Below are positions 23,774 to 33,079 of a DNA stretch of 43,768 nt, piece by piece (the first letter of the stretch is position 1; each line of letters begins with the position of its first letter). The translations under genes were made by a program, and so were the position numbers. The stretch covers positions 1 through 43,768 of the forward strand of contig UQRW01000013.1 of NCBI GenBank assembly GCA_900543515.1. The letters are read 5' to 3'. The notes below the pieces were generated by a model. That model worked only from the letters and a program-made list of their open reading frames with translations. It made no database searches and was not told the origin of the DNA. This DNA is from an uncultured Collinsella sp. Its GTDB lineage: Bacteria; Actinomycetota; Coriobacteriia; Coriobacteriales; Coriobacteriaceae.

Positions 23774-25021
23774 CTAGCTCCTCGTATATCTACGCAGCGC
23801 GATGGCGGCGTTGTGCCCGCCAAAGCCTAGGTTGGTCGAAAGCGCCCAGGTAAGGTCGGCGCGAACTGCGCGATTGGGCGTGTAGTCAAGATCGCAGGCG
23901 GGATCGGGCGTGCGGTAGTTAATGGTCGGCGGCACCACGCCCTGCTCGAGCGCCATGGCGCAGGCCATGACCTCGATGGCGCCCGTGGCACCGATCATGT
24001 GGCCGGTCATCGACTTAGTCGACGAGACGTGCGCGGCGCGCGCCGCGTCCTCGCCGAGCGCACGCTTAATGCCCGCCGTCTCGGACGAATCGTTGAGCTT
24101 GGTCGATGTGCCGTGAGCATTGATGTAGAGACCCTCGGAAGGCCTGACGTCGCCCTCGGTCACCGCCAGCGATATCGCGCGGGCAATGCCGGCAGCCTCG
24201 GGATCAGGACTCGTGATGTGATAGGCATCATCGGTGTTGCCGTAGCCCACGACCTCGGCATAAATGTGCGCACCGCGCGCCTGCGCATGTTCCATGCTCT
24301 CGAGCACGAGCACGCAGGCGCCCTCGCCCATCACAAAGCCGTCGCGGTCTGCATCAAACGGACGGCATGCCGTCGCGGGATCGGGGTTGGTGGTCAATGC
24401 ACGGCAGGACGTAAAGCCCGCAACGGCATCGGGGATAATTGCAGCCTCGGCGCCGCCCGCGAGGATCGCGTCGGCATAGCCGTGCTTGATGGCGCGGAAC
24501 GCCTCGCCCACCGCATGGGCCGAGGTTGCGCACGCGGTCACCACGGGCAGGGTCGGGCCCTTTGCCTTGTGGCGGATTGCGATATTGCCCGATGCCATGT
24601 TGGGGATCATCATCGCGATCATATAGGGCGATGCGCGGCGGGGCCCACGTTCGGCAATCGTATGGACGTTGTCGACGAGCGTCGTCATGCCGCCCACGCC
24701 CGAGCCCACGTAGACGCCCAGGCGCTCTCGATCGATGGCGCCTTCGACATCAAAGCCCGCATCGCGCATGGCCTCGTCCGAAGCCGCCATCGCAAACTGA
24801 ACGCAGGGGTCCAGATGCTTTGCATCACGCTTGCCAAAGTACTCGTTGCCGTCAAAGCCCTTGACCTCGGCCGCTACCTTGACGGCAAACGCATCGGTAT
24901 CGAAGTGCGTAATCGGGCCGATGCCGCACGTGCCAGCGCACATTGCCGCCCAGGTGGCAAGCGCGGTGTTGCCGAGCGGCGATACGGCACCTATGCCGGT
25001 GATTGCAACTCTCTGTTCCAT
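23774..25021 (-). CDS. fabF: 3-oxoacyl-ACP synthase II
   Basis: Elongating condensing enzyme, 415 residues. Cys164 in VVTACATSAHAVG, His in NAHGTSTKLND (~304) and in KSMTGHMIGATG (~341) form the Cys-His-His triad. Start is the second of two adjacent ATGs (25021), 6 nt after GAGGAG; the TTG at 25039 would read through that site. Confidence 0.96.
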   Translation of the reverse strand: MEQRVAITGIGAVSPLGNTALATWAAMCAGTCGIGPITHFDTDAFAVKVAAEVKGFDGNEYFGKRDAKHLDPCVQFAMAASDEAMRDAGFDVEGAIDRERLGVYVGSGVGGMTTLVDNVHTIAERGPRRASPYMIAMMIPNMASGNIAIRHKAKGPTLPVVTACATSAHAVGEAFRAIKHGYADAILAGGAEAAIIPDAVAGFTSCRALTTNPDPATACRPFDADRDGFVMGEGACVLVLESMEHAQARGAHIYAEVVGYGNTDDAYHITSPDPEAAGIARAISLAVTEGDVRPSEGLYINAHGTSTKLNDSSETAGIKRALGEDAARAAHVSSTKSMTGHMIGATGAIEVMACAMALEQGVVPPTINYRTPDPACDLDYTPNRAVRADLTWALSTNLGFGGHNAAIALRRYTRS

Positions 25022-25060
25022 CATGGTCTCCTCATCCAAGCCGTTCTTCGGCCCTGGTTT

Positions 25061-25834
25061 CTACATCGCCATTCCGCCGTCGACGCGTATGACTTCGCCC
25101 GTAATGTAGGCAGCCGCATCGCTCACTAAAAATCGCACCACACCGGCCACCTCTTCGGGCTGCGCCATACGCTTAAGGGGAATCTGCTCCTCGGTTACCG
25201 TACACACCTTCTCCGAGAGCTTTGCCGTCATATCTGTCTCGACAAACCCGGGGGCGACCGCGTTCACTCGTACACCGCGGGGCGCAAGCTCGCGCGCCAC
25301 CGCCTTGGTCAGGCCGATCACGCCCGCCTTGGAGGCAGCGTAGTTGGCCTGCCCGGCATTGCCCATCAGGCCCACAACCGAGCTCATGTTGACGACGCAG
25401 CCGCCGCGCTGGCGCATAAAGGTCTTGGTGAGCGCACGCGTCGTGTTAAACGTTCCTTTAAGATTGACATCGAGCACGCGATCGAAGGCGTCATCGCCCA
25501 TGCGCATGAGCAGGCCATCGCGGGTGATGCCAGCGTTGTTGACGAGCGCCCAAATGGAGCCAAAGTCGTTGAGGACCGCTTCCACGCACGCGTTGACGGC
25601 AGCGGGGTCGGCCACGTCACATTGATATGAGCGCGCCGTGGCGCCAGCCGCCTCGCAGGCGTCGCACGTCTCGCGCGCCGCATCGACGCTGCCGGCATAG
25701 ACGACGGCGATATCGTAGCCATCCTCCGCCAGACCGATAGCGCAGGCGCGGCCGATACCCCGCGAGCCGCCCGTGACCAGTGCCACGCGACGTGAGTCGT
25801 TGCGCTCGAGCGCGCCATTGTTCAAGTTGCCCAT
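25061..25834 (-). CDS. fabG: 3-oxoacyl-ACP reductase
   Basis: NADPH-dependent SDR of 257 residues. Cofactor loop VTGGSRGIGRA near residue 20, NNAGITRDGLLMRM, catalytic Ser-Tyr-Lys in NMSSVVGLMGNAGQANYAASKAG, and the ending ITGEVIRVDGGMAM typical of FabG. The N-terminus is about 12 residues longer than usual. AAAGGA upstream of ATG 25834. Confidence 0.95.
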   Translation of the reverse strand: MGNLNNGALERNDSRRVALVTGGSRGIGRACAIGLAEDGYDIAVVYAGSVDAARETCDACEAAGATARSYQCDVADPAAVNACVEAVLNDFGSIWALVNNAGITRDGLLMRMGDDAFDRVLDVNLKGTFNTTRALTKTFMRQRGGCVVNMSSVVGLMGNAGQANYAASKAGVIGLTKAVARELAPRGVRVNAVAPGFVETDMTAKLSEKVCTVTEEQIPLKRMAQPEEVAGVVRFLVSDAAAYITGEVIRVDGGMAM

Positions 25835-25864
25835 GTCATTCCTTTCGGGTTACAGCCCTGTGGA

Positions 25865-26791
25865 CTATGCGAGCTCGTCGGCAATAGCTGCGACCTGCTC
25901 GGCCGTCTCGCACGAATACACACGAACGTCGCTCAACGTACGCTTGATCAGGCCGGACAGCGTTTTGCCGGGGCCGACCTCAATAAATGTGTCGATGCCT
26001 TGATCCTGCAGAGCATGCAGCGTATCGACCCAGCGCACGGCATTGCTCACCTGATTGGCCAAGACATCCGATGCCGTCTGGGGGTCCGCCGGATAGGGCG
26101 CCGCCGTCATGTTTGCCATGACCGGAATCAGCAGCGGAGACGGCGCGTGGCCGGCTTGGATATACGTCGCCAGTCCCTCAGTCGCCTCGGCCATATAGGG
26201 GCTATGGAATGCACCCGACACCGCGACCTTCATGGCCCGGCCGCCAGCCTCTTTTACTAGGACGTCGAGCTCCTGCAGCGCCTCGGGCGCTCCGGCAACA
26301 ACCGTCTGCTGCGGACTGTTGTAGTTGACCGGCCAGCAATCCTCGCCGGCCTGTTTTGCCAAGCCCTCGACTTGCGCCGCATCGAGCTTGATGACGGCGC
26401 GCATGCCGCCCGGATGGCGCTCGGCAGCCGCGGCCATCAGCGCCGCGCGCTCGCACACGAGCTCAAAGCCCGCTCGCGTATCGAACGCCCCCGCAAAGGT
26501 GAGCGCGGCGACCTCGCCTAGCGAGAATCCCGCACAGGCGGCAGGTACCACGCCGCGCTCACGCAGGGCGGCAGCCGCTGCTAGGTCGTGAACGAACACG
26601 CACGGCTGCGTGTTCTCGGTCTGCGAGAGCTCCTCCTTGGAGGCACTCCGGCATTGCTCGCTGGTCCCCGGGCGCACCTCGTCGGCAATGGCGAACACCT
26701 CGGCGGCCGCCGGCGATGTCTCGATCAGATCGACGCCCATCGCGGGGTGTTGGGCACCCTGGCCGGCAAACAGAAACGCTACGCTACCCAT
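25865..26791 (-). CDS. fabD: Malonyl-CoA:ACP malonyltransferase
   Basis: 308 residues. FLFAGQGAQHPAMG start, nucleophile Ser90 in GFSLGE (the usual GHSLG has His replaced by Phe, a position that varies in Firmicutes), and the catalytic His in SGAFHSPYM near residue 200. ATG 26791 overlaps the fabK end by 13 nt, with AAGGGTG upstream, so translation is coupled. Confidence 0.95.
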   Translation of the reverse strand: MGSVAFLFAGQGAQHPAMGVDLIETSPAAAEVFAIADEVRPGTSEQCRSASKEELSQTENTQPCVFVHDLAAAAALRERGVVPAACAGFSLGEVAALTFAGAFDTRAGFELVCERAALMAAAAERHPGGMRAVIKLDAAQVEGLAKQAGEDCWPVNYNSPQQTVVAGAPEALQELDVLVKEAGGRAMKVAVSGAFHSPYMAEATEGLATYIQAGHAPSPLLIPVMANMTAAPYPADPQTASDVLANQVSNAVRWVDTLHALQDQGIDTFIEVGPGKTLSGLIKRTLSDVRVYSCETAEQVAAIADELA

Positions 26792-27723
26792 GCGCACGCA
26801 CCCTTCAGGACGCGCTCGGCGCCATCGACCAGATCGTCAACGATTTCACGTGCGCTCTGGCGCTCGCTAACCATGCCGGCAATCTGTCCACACAAAAACG
26901 AACCCTCTTCGTAATTACCGTCCTTGGCGGCCTTGCGAAGGGCGCCCGTGCCCATGGCCCCGAGCTCCTCGACGCTTGCGCCCGCCGCCTCGCTCTTAGC
27001 GTAGGCGTTGGTAAAGGGGCTCTTGAGGGCACGCACCGGGTGTCCCGTCGAGCGGCCGGTCGCACGCGTCGAGGTGTCGTTGGCCTTCAGGACCATCTCC
27101 TTGTACTGCTCCGATACGGTGCACTCGTCTGCGATCAGAAAGCGCGTACCCACCTGCACGCCGGCGGCGCCCAGCATAAAGGCGGCCGCCATGCCGCGGC
27201 CGTCGGCAATGCCGCCGGCAGCCACGACGGGAATGTCGACCGCATCGACGACCTGCGGCACCAGTGCCATCGTCGAGGTCTCGCCAATATGGCCGCCCGA
27301 TTCGGTGCCCTCGGCAACAACCGCCGTGGCCCCACGACGCGCCACGAGGCGCGCCAGCGCCACCGAGGCAACGACCGGGATGACCTTGATGCCCGCCTCG
27401 TTCCACGCCTTCATGTACTTGGTGGGATTGCCGGCACCCGTCACGACGACCGGTACTCGCTCGTCAATCACAACCTGGGCGACCTCGTCGGCGAACGGGC
27501 TCATGAGCATGACGTTGGCGCCAAAGGGCTTATCCGTCCTGGCGCGCAGCTTATGAATCTGGTCGCGAAGCCAGTTGGCATCGGCGTTCATGGCCGCGAT
27601 GATGCCTAAGCCACCCGCCTCGGACACTGCGGACGCCAGCGAGGCATCGGCAATCCAGGCCATACCGCCCTGGAACACGGGCTTTTCGATGCCGAGCAGA
27701 TCGCAGAGAGGAGTCTTGAGCAT
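26779..27723 (-). CDS. fabK: Enoyl-ACP reductase II (FMN-dependent)
   Basis: 314 residues, nitronate-monooxygenase-like TIM barrel. FQGGMAWIADASLASAVSEAGGLG start, EGTESGGHIGE and AAGGIADGRGMAAAFMLGA flavin-phosphate region. It completes each elongation round. FabK replaces FabI in streptococci and is insensitive to triclosan (family knowledge); no FabI or FabL is in the window. Two nt after acpP. Confidence 0.95.
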   Translation of the reverse strand: MLKTPLCDLLGIEKPVFQGGMAWIADASLASAVSEAGGLGIIAAMNADANWLRDQIHKLRARTDKPFGANVMLMSPFADEVAQVVIDERVPVVVTGAGNPTKYMKAWNEAGIKVIPVVASVALARLVARRGATAVVAEGTESGGHIGETSTMALVPQVVDAVDIPVVAAGGIADGRGMAAAFMLGAAGVQVGTRFLIADECTVSEQYKEMVLKANDTSTRATGRSTGHPVRALKSPFTNAYAKSEAAGASVEELGAMGTGALRKAAKDGNYEEGSFLCGQIAGMVSERQSAREIVDDLVDGAERVLKGACAWVA

Positions 27724-27725
27724 CT

Positions 27726-27962
27726 CTACTTCTCCAATGCCGCCTCGACCGTATCGGCGAACTCGCCGACCGTCTTGGGGTTCTCCTCGGTATCGAGCTG
27801 GATGCCAAACTCGTCCTCGACGGTGACGAGGATCTCGACGGTGCCCAGGCTGTCGAGACCAATCTCCTCGAGCGTGGACTCGGGCTTCATATCGACGTCG
27901 TCAAGGCCGGCGGTCTCGCGGATAACGTCGCAAACGCGCTCGAAGGTCTTCTGATCTGCCAT
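27726..27962 (-). CDS. acpP: Acyl carrier protein
   Basis: 78 residues, acidic four-helix protein. GLDSLGTVEIL carries Ser38, the 4'-phosphopantetheine attachment site. AAGGAG upstream of ATG 27962. Second gene of the operon, after fabH. Confidence 0.97.
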   Translation of the reverse strand: MADQKTFERVCDVIRETAGLDDVDMKPESTLEEIGLDSLGTVEILVTVEDEFGIQLDTEENPKTVGEFADTVEAALEK

Positions 27963-28013
27963 GGTAGTTCTCCTTTGGTTGTGCCCTAGGGCGTTTTTAT
28001 TTCCTATGTGCGA

Positions 28014-28973
28014 CTACTTCCAACGAAGCAGATAGCCACCTATATCCAGACCGGCGCCAAATCCAACCAAGGCGATGGTGTCGCCTGTGTGAAGTGCACC
28101 GGCGTTTGCCAGCCGGTCGAGGGCAAGCGGAATGCATGCGCTCGAAATGTTGCCGGTCTCGCGCAACGTGCGAACCACGCGCTCGTCCGGCACGCCCAGG
28201 CGCTTGACCGCCTGGCTCAGGATTCGTTCGTTAGCCTGATGGAATACAAAATGATCGATGTCTTCGACCAAAATGCCCGCATCGATCGCAAGCTTATGGA
28301 CCGTGTCGCAGATGGCGTTGACGCCGAACTTGAACACGCGGCGACCATTCATGGACAGCACGCTCGCGCTATCTGCGGAGTCCTTAAACGGCGAGGTGCC
28401 GACCAGACCGGGAACGCGCAGCGTCTCGACGTCGGGCGCTGTCGAAAGCTCAACGGCAAGAGGGTTGTCTCCCCCAGCCCCTATGACCGCAGCACCCGCG
28501 CCATCGCCAAAGAGCACGCACGTGGCACGGTCGGTCCAATCGAGCGCGCGCGTCATCTGCTCGGCGGCAACGACCAGCACGTGCTTGGCGCGACCGCGGG
28601 CGATATAACCCTCGGCGACATCGAGCGCAAATACGAAGCCGGCACAAGCCGCCGAGACATCGAAGGCAGGGCACGTCGCGCCTAGTCGCTCAGCAACGGC
28701 GCACGCTTCGGCAGGAACGAGGTGATCGCCCGTCGTCGTCGAACAGACGATAAGATCCAGCTGTCTCGCGTCGATTCCGGATACCTGAAGCGCCCGCTCG
28801 CTCGCCGCTACGGCAAGGTCGTCGAGTGACTCAGTGGTGCAGACGTGGCGGCTCTTGATACCGGTGCGGGTATAAATCCACTCATCCGAGGTATCGAGGA
28901 ACTCGGACAGCTCGTCATTGGAAACGCTGCGCGCAGGAAGCGCCGAGCCTGTTCCAAGAATCGTGAAACCCAT
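28014..28973 (-). CDS. fabH: 3-oxoacyl-ACP synthase III
   Basis: Initiating condensation of acyl-CoA with malonyl-ACP. 319 residues. DEWIYTRTGIKSRH near residue 30, Cys110 in FDVSAACAGFVFAL, His in FVFHQANERIL and Asn in ETGNISSACIP make the Cys-His-Asn triad. ATG 28973 with AAAGGAGG 6 nt upstream; the longer frame would start inside the operator region. First gene of the operon. Confidence 0.96.
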   Translation of the reverse strand: MGFTILGTGSALPARSVSNDELSEFLDTSDEWIYTRTGIKSRHVCTTESLDDLAVAASERALQVSGIDARQLDLIVCSTTTGDHLVPAEACAVAERLGATCPAFDVSAACAGFVFALDVAEGYIARGRAKHVLVVAAEQMTRALDWTDRATCVLFGDGAGAAVIGAGGDNPLAVELSTAPDVETLRVPGLVGTSPFKDSADSASVLSMNGRRVFKFGVNAICDTVHKLAIDAGILVEDIDHFVFHQANERILSQAVKRLGVPDERVVRTLRETGNISSACIPLALDRLANAGALHTGDTIALVGFGAGLDIGGYLLRWK

Positions 28974-28990
28974 CACTAACCTCCTTTGAG

Positions 28991-29056
28991 TTGTTGACGT
29001 GTTTACATCGACCAAGAGAGGATAGCGCATTTCAGTCGTTGTTGACGTGTTAACAT
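28991..29056. promoter_or_regulatory. Tandem palindromic operators between fabH and birA
   Basis: TTGTTGACGTGTTTACAT (28991-29008) and TTGTTGACGTGTTAACAT (29039-29056), one mismatch, 48 bp apart. Each contains a dyad TGTTGAC-GT-GTTAACA (one or two mismatches), the size expected for a dimeric repressor. The left copy is directly next to the fabH ribosome site. No regulator gene (FabT, FapR) is adjacent. Confidence 0.65.
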
Positions 29057-29149
29057 TAAATTGTCCAAATGCGACAAAGGCTTCACATTGTGTCTGTCTC
29101 TCGACACCATTGCGCGATTGCCTTATTTACTTAGGAGGTAGCAGCTGTT

Positions 29150-29926
29150 ATGGATTCTCGTTTAACGATAGTCGACGTAACCGGATCGACCAACGATGAC
29201 CTGCTCGAAGCAGGAAAACAGGGAGCGCCGCACGGCACAGGACTTGCCGCCCGGGCTCAAACAGCAGGGCGCGGCCGGCGCGGGCACAAGTGGGACTCAA
29301 CCGTCGGCAACTTATTGCTTTCGCTTGTCCTGCGCCCATGCGTTAATCCTGCAAAGTTCTCTGGTCTTGCCGCCGTCAGCGGCCTAGCGGTGCTCGAAGC
29401 ACTCGAAAAGCAGGGTCTTGCAAACGAGATTCGCCTTAAATGGCCCAACGACCTTGTCGCGCGAGGACGCAAGCTCGGCGGCATTCTGGTCGAGGCCGCA
29501 CGCGATAACGAAGGCAAACCTTTCGCCGTCTGCGGCATTGGCGTCAATGTGAACTATGCGCCCCAAGAGGTGCCCGATGGCGGCCTGCCGGCAATCGGTC
29601 TCTCGGATCTCAACGAGAGCGTACCTGCCGTCGACATGCTCCTCGATGAGGTCTATCACGCAGTTATAGACGCTGCAGATGCCTGGGCAGAGCGCCTCAA
29701 CGCCAAGGAAGAAGATGCCGGTCCGCTCGCGCCCGTCCACGACGAATATATCGCCCACCTTAATTGGATCGGGAAGCACGTTATCGCCCGCTCCCCCGCT
29801 GGAGACGAGCTGGCACGAGGCATATTTAGAACGGTCGACGATTGCGGCCGCGCATGCATTGAGACCGAGAGCGGCTTGTGCGTCTTCCACTTCGAAGAAG
29901 CATCCTTGCGCCCCCTGAGCGAATAG
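29150..29926 (+). CDS. birA: Biotin-[acetyl-CoA-carboxylase] ligase, short form
   Basis: 258 residues. TGSTNDDLLE (~10), biotin/ATP loop QTAGRGRRGHKWDS (~37), KWPNDLVARGRKLGGILVE (~100), and a C-terminal SH3-like part. No N-terminal helix-turn-helix, so unlike E. coli BirA it is not a repressor. Divergent from the fab operon that encodes its target AccB. AGGAGG precedes the ATG by 11 nt, a longer than usual spacing. Confidence 0.95.
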   Translation: MDSRLTIVDVTGSTNDDLLEAGKQGAPHGTGLAARAQTAGRGRRGHKWDSTVGNLLLSLVLRPCVNPAKFSGLAAVSGLAVLEALEKQGLANEIRLKWPNDLVARGRKLGGILVEAARDNEGKPFAVCGIGVNVNYAPQEVPDGGLPAIGLSDLNESVPAVDMLLDEVYHAVIDAADAWAERLNAKEEDAGPLAPVHDEYIAHLNWIGKHVIARSPAGDELARGIFRTVDDCGRACIETESGLCVFHFEEASLRPLSE

Positions 29927-29980
29927 GGTGCCGCAGCCGTCGGCTCGGCAGACGAATTCGCTATCCCAAAATCTAAACTC

Positions 29981-30023
29981 AAAACAAAAGGGCCCCGCTA
30001 CCGTAACGGCAGCGGAGCCCTTT
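29981..30023. terminator. Bidirectional terminator between birA and rpsJ
   Basis: AAAGGGC (29987-29993) + CCGCT (29995-29999) pair with AGCGG (30011-30015) + GCCCTTT (30017-30023). On the minus strand TTTTGTTTT follows, a strong end for rpsL-rpsG-fusA-rpsJ; on the plus strand it can end birA. Confidence 0.88.
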
Positions 30024-30042
30024 AAGCTATGAGCGATATCGC

Positions 30043-30351
30043 TTAGAGCTTGATGTCGATGTCGACGCCAGCGGGGAGGTCGAGACGCATGAGCGAATCA
30101 ACGGTGCCCGAGGTGGGGTCGAGGATGTCGATGAGGCGCTTATGGGTGCGCATCTCGAACTGCTCACGGGAGTCCTTGTTCACGTGCGGCGAGCGGATAA
30201 CCGTGTACAGGTTGCGCTCGGTGGGCAGGGGGACAGGACCGGAAACGCGAGCGCCGGTCTTCTGAACGGTCTCGACGATGAGCTTCGCGGACTGATCGAC
30301 GACCTCGTGATCATAGCCCTTGAGGCGAATGCGGATCTTCTGGGTAGCCAA
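30043..30351 (-). CDS. rpsJ: 30S ribosomal protein S10
   Basis: 102 residues. IRIRLKGYDHEVVDQSAKLIVET start, GPVPLPTERNLYTVIRSPHVNKDSREQFEMRTHKRLIDI. Start codon is TTG, with GGAGG 6 nt upstream. Last gene of the str operon; normally S10 is followed by rplC, but here a terminator and birA follow. It also works in NusA/NusB antitermination in other bacteria. Confidence 0.97.
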   Translation of the reverse strand: MATQKIRIRLKGYDHEVVDQSAKLIVETVQKTGARVSGPVPLPTERNLYTVIRSPHVNKDSREQFEMRTHKRLIDILDPTSGTVDSLMRLDLPAGVDIDIKL

Positions 30352-30412
30352 CTTAAACCTCCAAAGAGTGCGAGAGATGTTCTCGCAGGATTACGTAACA
30401 GGGAGCTCGAAC

Positions 30413-32512
30413 TTAGGCGTTCTTGCTCATGACCTCGTCCACGATGGACTTGGGCGCAGGCTCATAAGAGTCGAACTGCATCGTGTAGGATGCACGGCCC
30501 TGGGTCTGGGAGCGAAGGTCGGTAGCGTAACCGAACATCTCGCCCAGCGGCACCTTGGCACGGATGAGCTTACTGTTCTTGCGATCCTCCATGCCCTCGA
30601 TCTTGCCGCGGCGACCGGAGAGGTTGCCCATAACGTCGCCCATGTACTGCTCGGGGGTCTCGACCTCGACAGCCATGATCGGCTCGAGCAGCTGCGGGTC
30701 GGACTTCTTGAGGGCGTCCTTGATAGCCATGGAACCGGCGATCTTGAAGGCGGCCTCGGAGGAGTCGACCTCGTGGTAAGAACCGTCGAACAGGGTGACC
30801 TTAACGTCGAGGACCGGGAAGCCGGCGATAACACCGGTGTTCAGGGCCTCCTGGATGCCCTTGTCGATGGACGGGATGTACTCCTTGGGCACGACGCCGC
30901 CGACGATAGCGTTGACGAACTCGTAGCCGAAGCCCTCCTCCATCTTCTCGAGCTTGATGACGGCGTGGCCGTACTGACCGCGACCGCCGGACTGACGGAC
31001 GAACTTGCCCTCAGCCTTCTCGACGTCGTGACCAGCGGTCTCGCGGTAGGCAACCTGGGGCTTACCAACGTTAGCGTCAACCTTGAACTCGCGGAGCAGA
31101 CGGTCGACGATGATCTCGAGGTGCAGCTCGCCCATGCCGGCGATGATGGTCTGGCCGGTCTCGTGGTTGGTGGACACCTGGAAGGTCGGGTCCTCCTCGG
31201 CGAGCTTGGTCAGAGCCAGGGACATCTTGTCCTGCTCGGCCTTGGTCTTGGGCTCGATGGCAACGTCGATAACGGGCTTAGCGAACTCGATCTTCTCGAG
31301 GACGATCTCCTTGCCCTCGGCGCACAGGGTGTCACCGGTGGTGGAGTTCTTGAAGCCGACGCAAGCGACGATGTCGCCGGCGGCAGCGTCGTCACGGTCG
31401 ATACGCTCGGCGGCGTTCATCTCGAGGATGCGGCCGAGGCGCTCGCGCTGACCGTTGGAAGCGTTGACCACGTAGGAGCCGGACTCGGCGCGGCCGGAGT
31501 AAACGCGGACGTAGGTGAGCTTACCGACGAACGGGTCGGTCATGATCTTGAAGACCAGGCCGGAGAAAGGCTCGTCGAAGGAAGGATGACGCTGGATCTC
31601 CTCGCCGGTATCCGGATCGGTACCGGTGACGGCCTCAACGTCGAGCGGGCTGGGCAGGTAGTCGACGACAGCGTCGAGCAGCTCCTGAACGCCCTTGTTC
31701 TTGTAGGCGGAGCCCACGAAGACGAGGTTGAGCTCGTTGGCCAGAACGCCCTTACGCAGGGCAGCCTTGAGCTCCTCGACGGTGAAGTCCTCCTCCATGA
31801 GGATCTTCTCCATGAGCTCGTCGTCAAAGCTGGCAGCAGCGTCGAGGAGCTCCTCGCGCTTGGTGGCAGCGATGTCAGCAAACTCAGCCGGGATCTCGTC
31901 CATCGGCTCGGGGTAGGTCATGCCCTTGTCGTCGGCCTTGAAGTCCCAAGCAGTCATGGTGACGAGGTCGATGACGCCCCAGAAGTTGTCCTCGGCGCCC
32001 ATCGGGACCTGAGCGGCCACGGCGTTGGCGTCGAGACGATCCTTCATGGTCTCGATAGCGTTGAAGAAGTCTGCGCCCACGCGGTCATACTTGTTGATGA
32101 AGGCGATGCGGGGGACGTTGAAGGTAGAAGCCTGACGCCAAACGGTCTCAGACTGGGGCTGAACGCCGGCAACGGCGTCGAAGACGGCGACAGCGCCATC
32201 GAGGACGCGCAGGCAGCGCTCGACCTCGGCGGTGAAGTCAACGTGGCCCGGGGTGTCGATGATCTGGATGCGGTAGTCGGTACCGTCCTTCTTCCAGAAG
32301 CACGTGGTAGCAGCGGAGGTAATGGTTACGCCGCGCTCCTGCTCCTGAACCATCCAGTCCATGGTGGCAGCGCCCTCATGGACCTCACCGATCTTGTGGG
32401 TCTTACCGGTGTAGTAAAGAATACGCTCGGTCGTGGTGGTCTTACCGGCATCGATGTGGGCCATGATGCCGATGTTACGGGTATCGGAAAGCTTGTACTT
32501 AGGCTTAGCCAT
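30413..32512 (-). CDS. fusA: Elongation factor G
   Basis: Translocation GTPase, 699 residues. P-loop AHIDAGKTTTTERIL near residue 18, switch DTPGHVDF, NKYDRVGADF, then domains II-V ending near SIVDEVMSKNA. Between rpsG and rpsJ; tuf, which usually follows, is absent. Confidence 0.98.
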   Translation of the reverse strand: MAKPKYKLSDTRNIGIMAHIDAGKTTTTERILYYTGKTHKIGEVHEGAATMDWMVQEQERGVTITSAATTCFWKKDGTDYRIQIIDTPGHVDFTAEVERCLRVLDGAVAVFDAVAGVQPQSETVWRQASTFNVPRIAFINKYDRVGADFFNAIETMKDRLDANAVAAQVPMGAEDNFWGVIDLVTMTAWDFKADDKGMTYPEPMDEIPAEFADIAATKREELLDAAASFDDELMEKILMEEDFTVEELKAALRKGVLANELNLVFVGSAYKNKGVQELLDAVVDYLPSPLDVEAVTGTDPDTGEEIQRHPSFDEPFSGLVFKIMTDPFVGKLTYVRVYSGRAESGSYVVNASNGQRERLGRILEMNAAERIDRDDAAAGDIVACVGFKNSTTGDTLCAEGKEIVLEKIEFAKPVIDVAIEPKTKAEQDKMSLALTKLAEEDPTFQVSTNHETGQTIIAGMGELHLEIIVDRLLREFKVDANVGKPQVAYRETAGHDVEKAEGKFVRQSGGRGQYGHAVIKLEKMEEGFGYEFVNAIVGGVVPKEYIPSIDKGIQEALNTGVIAGFPVLDVKVTLFDGSYHEVDSSEAAFKIAGSMAIKDALKKSDPQLLEPIMAVEVETPEQYMGDVMGNLSGRRGKIEGMEDRKNSKLIRAKVPLGEMFGYATDLRSQTQGRASYTMQFDSYEPAPKSIVDEVMSKNA

Positions 32513-32532
32513 GTTAGTTCCTTACCTTAAAC

Positions 32533-33006
32533 TTACCAACGATAGTGAGAGAACGCGCGGTTGGCCTCGGCCATCTTGAAGACGTCCTCACGCTTCTTGA
32601 CGGAAGCGCCCAGGCCGTTGGAAGCGTCGAGGATCTCGTTGGCGAGACGCTCGGCCATGGTCTTCTCCTTGCGAGCGCGGGAGAAGTTGACGATCCAGCG
32701 GATACCCAGAGCGGTGGAACGACGGGAGTTGACCTCCATCGGGACCTGATAGGTAGCGCCACCGACACGCTTGGGCTTAACCTCGAGCGTGGGCTTGACG
32801 TTGTCCATAGCCTTCTTGAAGGTAGCGAGAGCGTCGCCACCCTCGGACTTCTCGGCAACGATCTCGAAAGCGGTGTAAACGATGCGCTCAGCGGTGGCCT
32901 TCTTGCCGTCAAGAAGGACCTTGTTGATGAGCTGAGTCACCAGGCGGTTGTTGTAAACGGCGTCAGGCTGAACCTCACGACGATTAGCTGCTGCACGACG
33001 CGGCAT
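32533..33006 (-). CDS. rpsG: 30S ribosomal protein S7
   Basis: 157 residues. MPRRAAANRREVQPDAVYNNRLV start, KPRRVGG-like KPKRVGGATYQVPMEV and the ANRAFSHYRW ending. Head-assembly protein and, in E. coli, autogenous repressor of the str operon. 20 nt before fusA. Confidence 0.98.
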   Translation of the reverse strand: MPRRAAANRREVQPDAVYNNRLVTQLINKVLLDGKKATAERIVYTAFEIVAEKSEGGDALATFKKAMDNVKPTLEVKPKRVGGATYQVPMEVNSRRSTALGIRWIVNFSRARKEKTMAERLANEILDASNGLGASVKKREDVFKMAEANRAFSHYRW

Positions 33007-33079
33007 GTGAAATCTCCTTAAGTGTCTACCGTGCGGCCCTTAGGCGGCACACGGCGAAAGTATCAAAACGTTATCTGGC

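Noticed and set aside
26510..26540. FabD active-site defect (Phe in place of His in GHSLG)
   Set aside because: The nucleophilic Ser and later catalytic His are intact and this position varies among functional FabD proteins.
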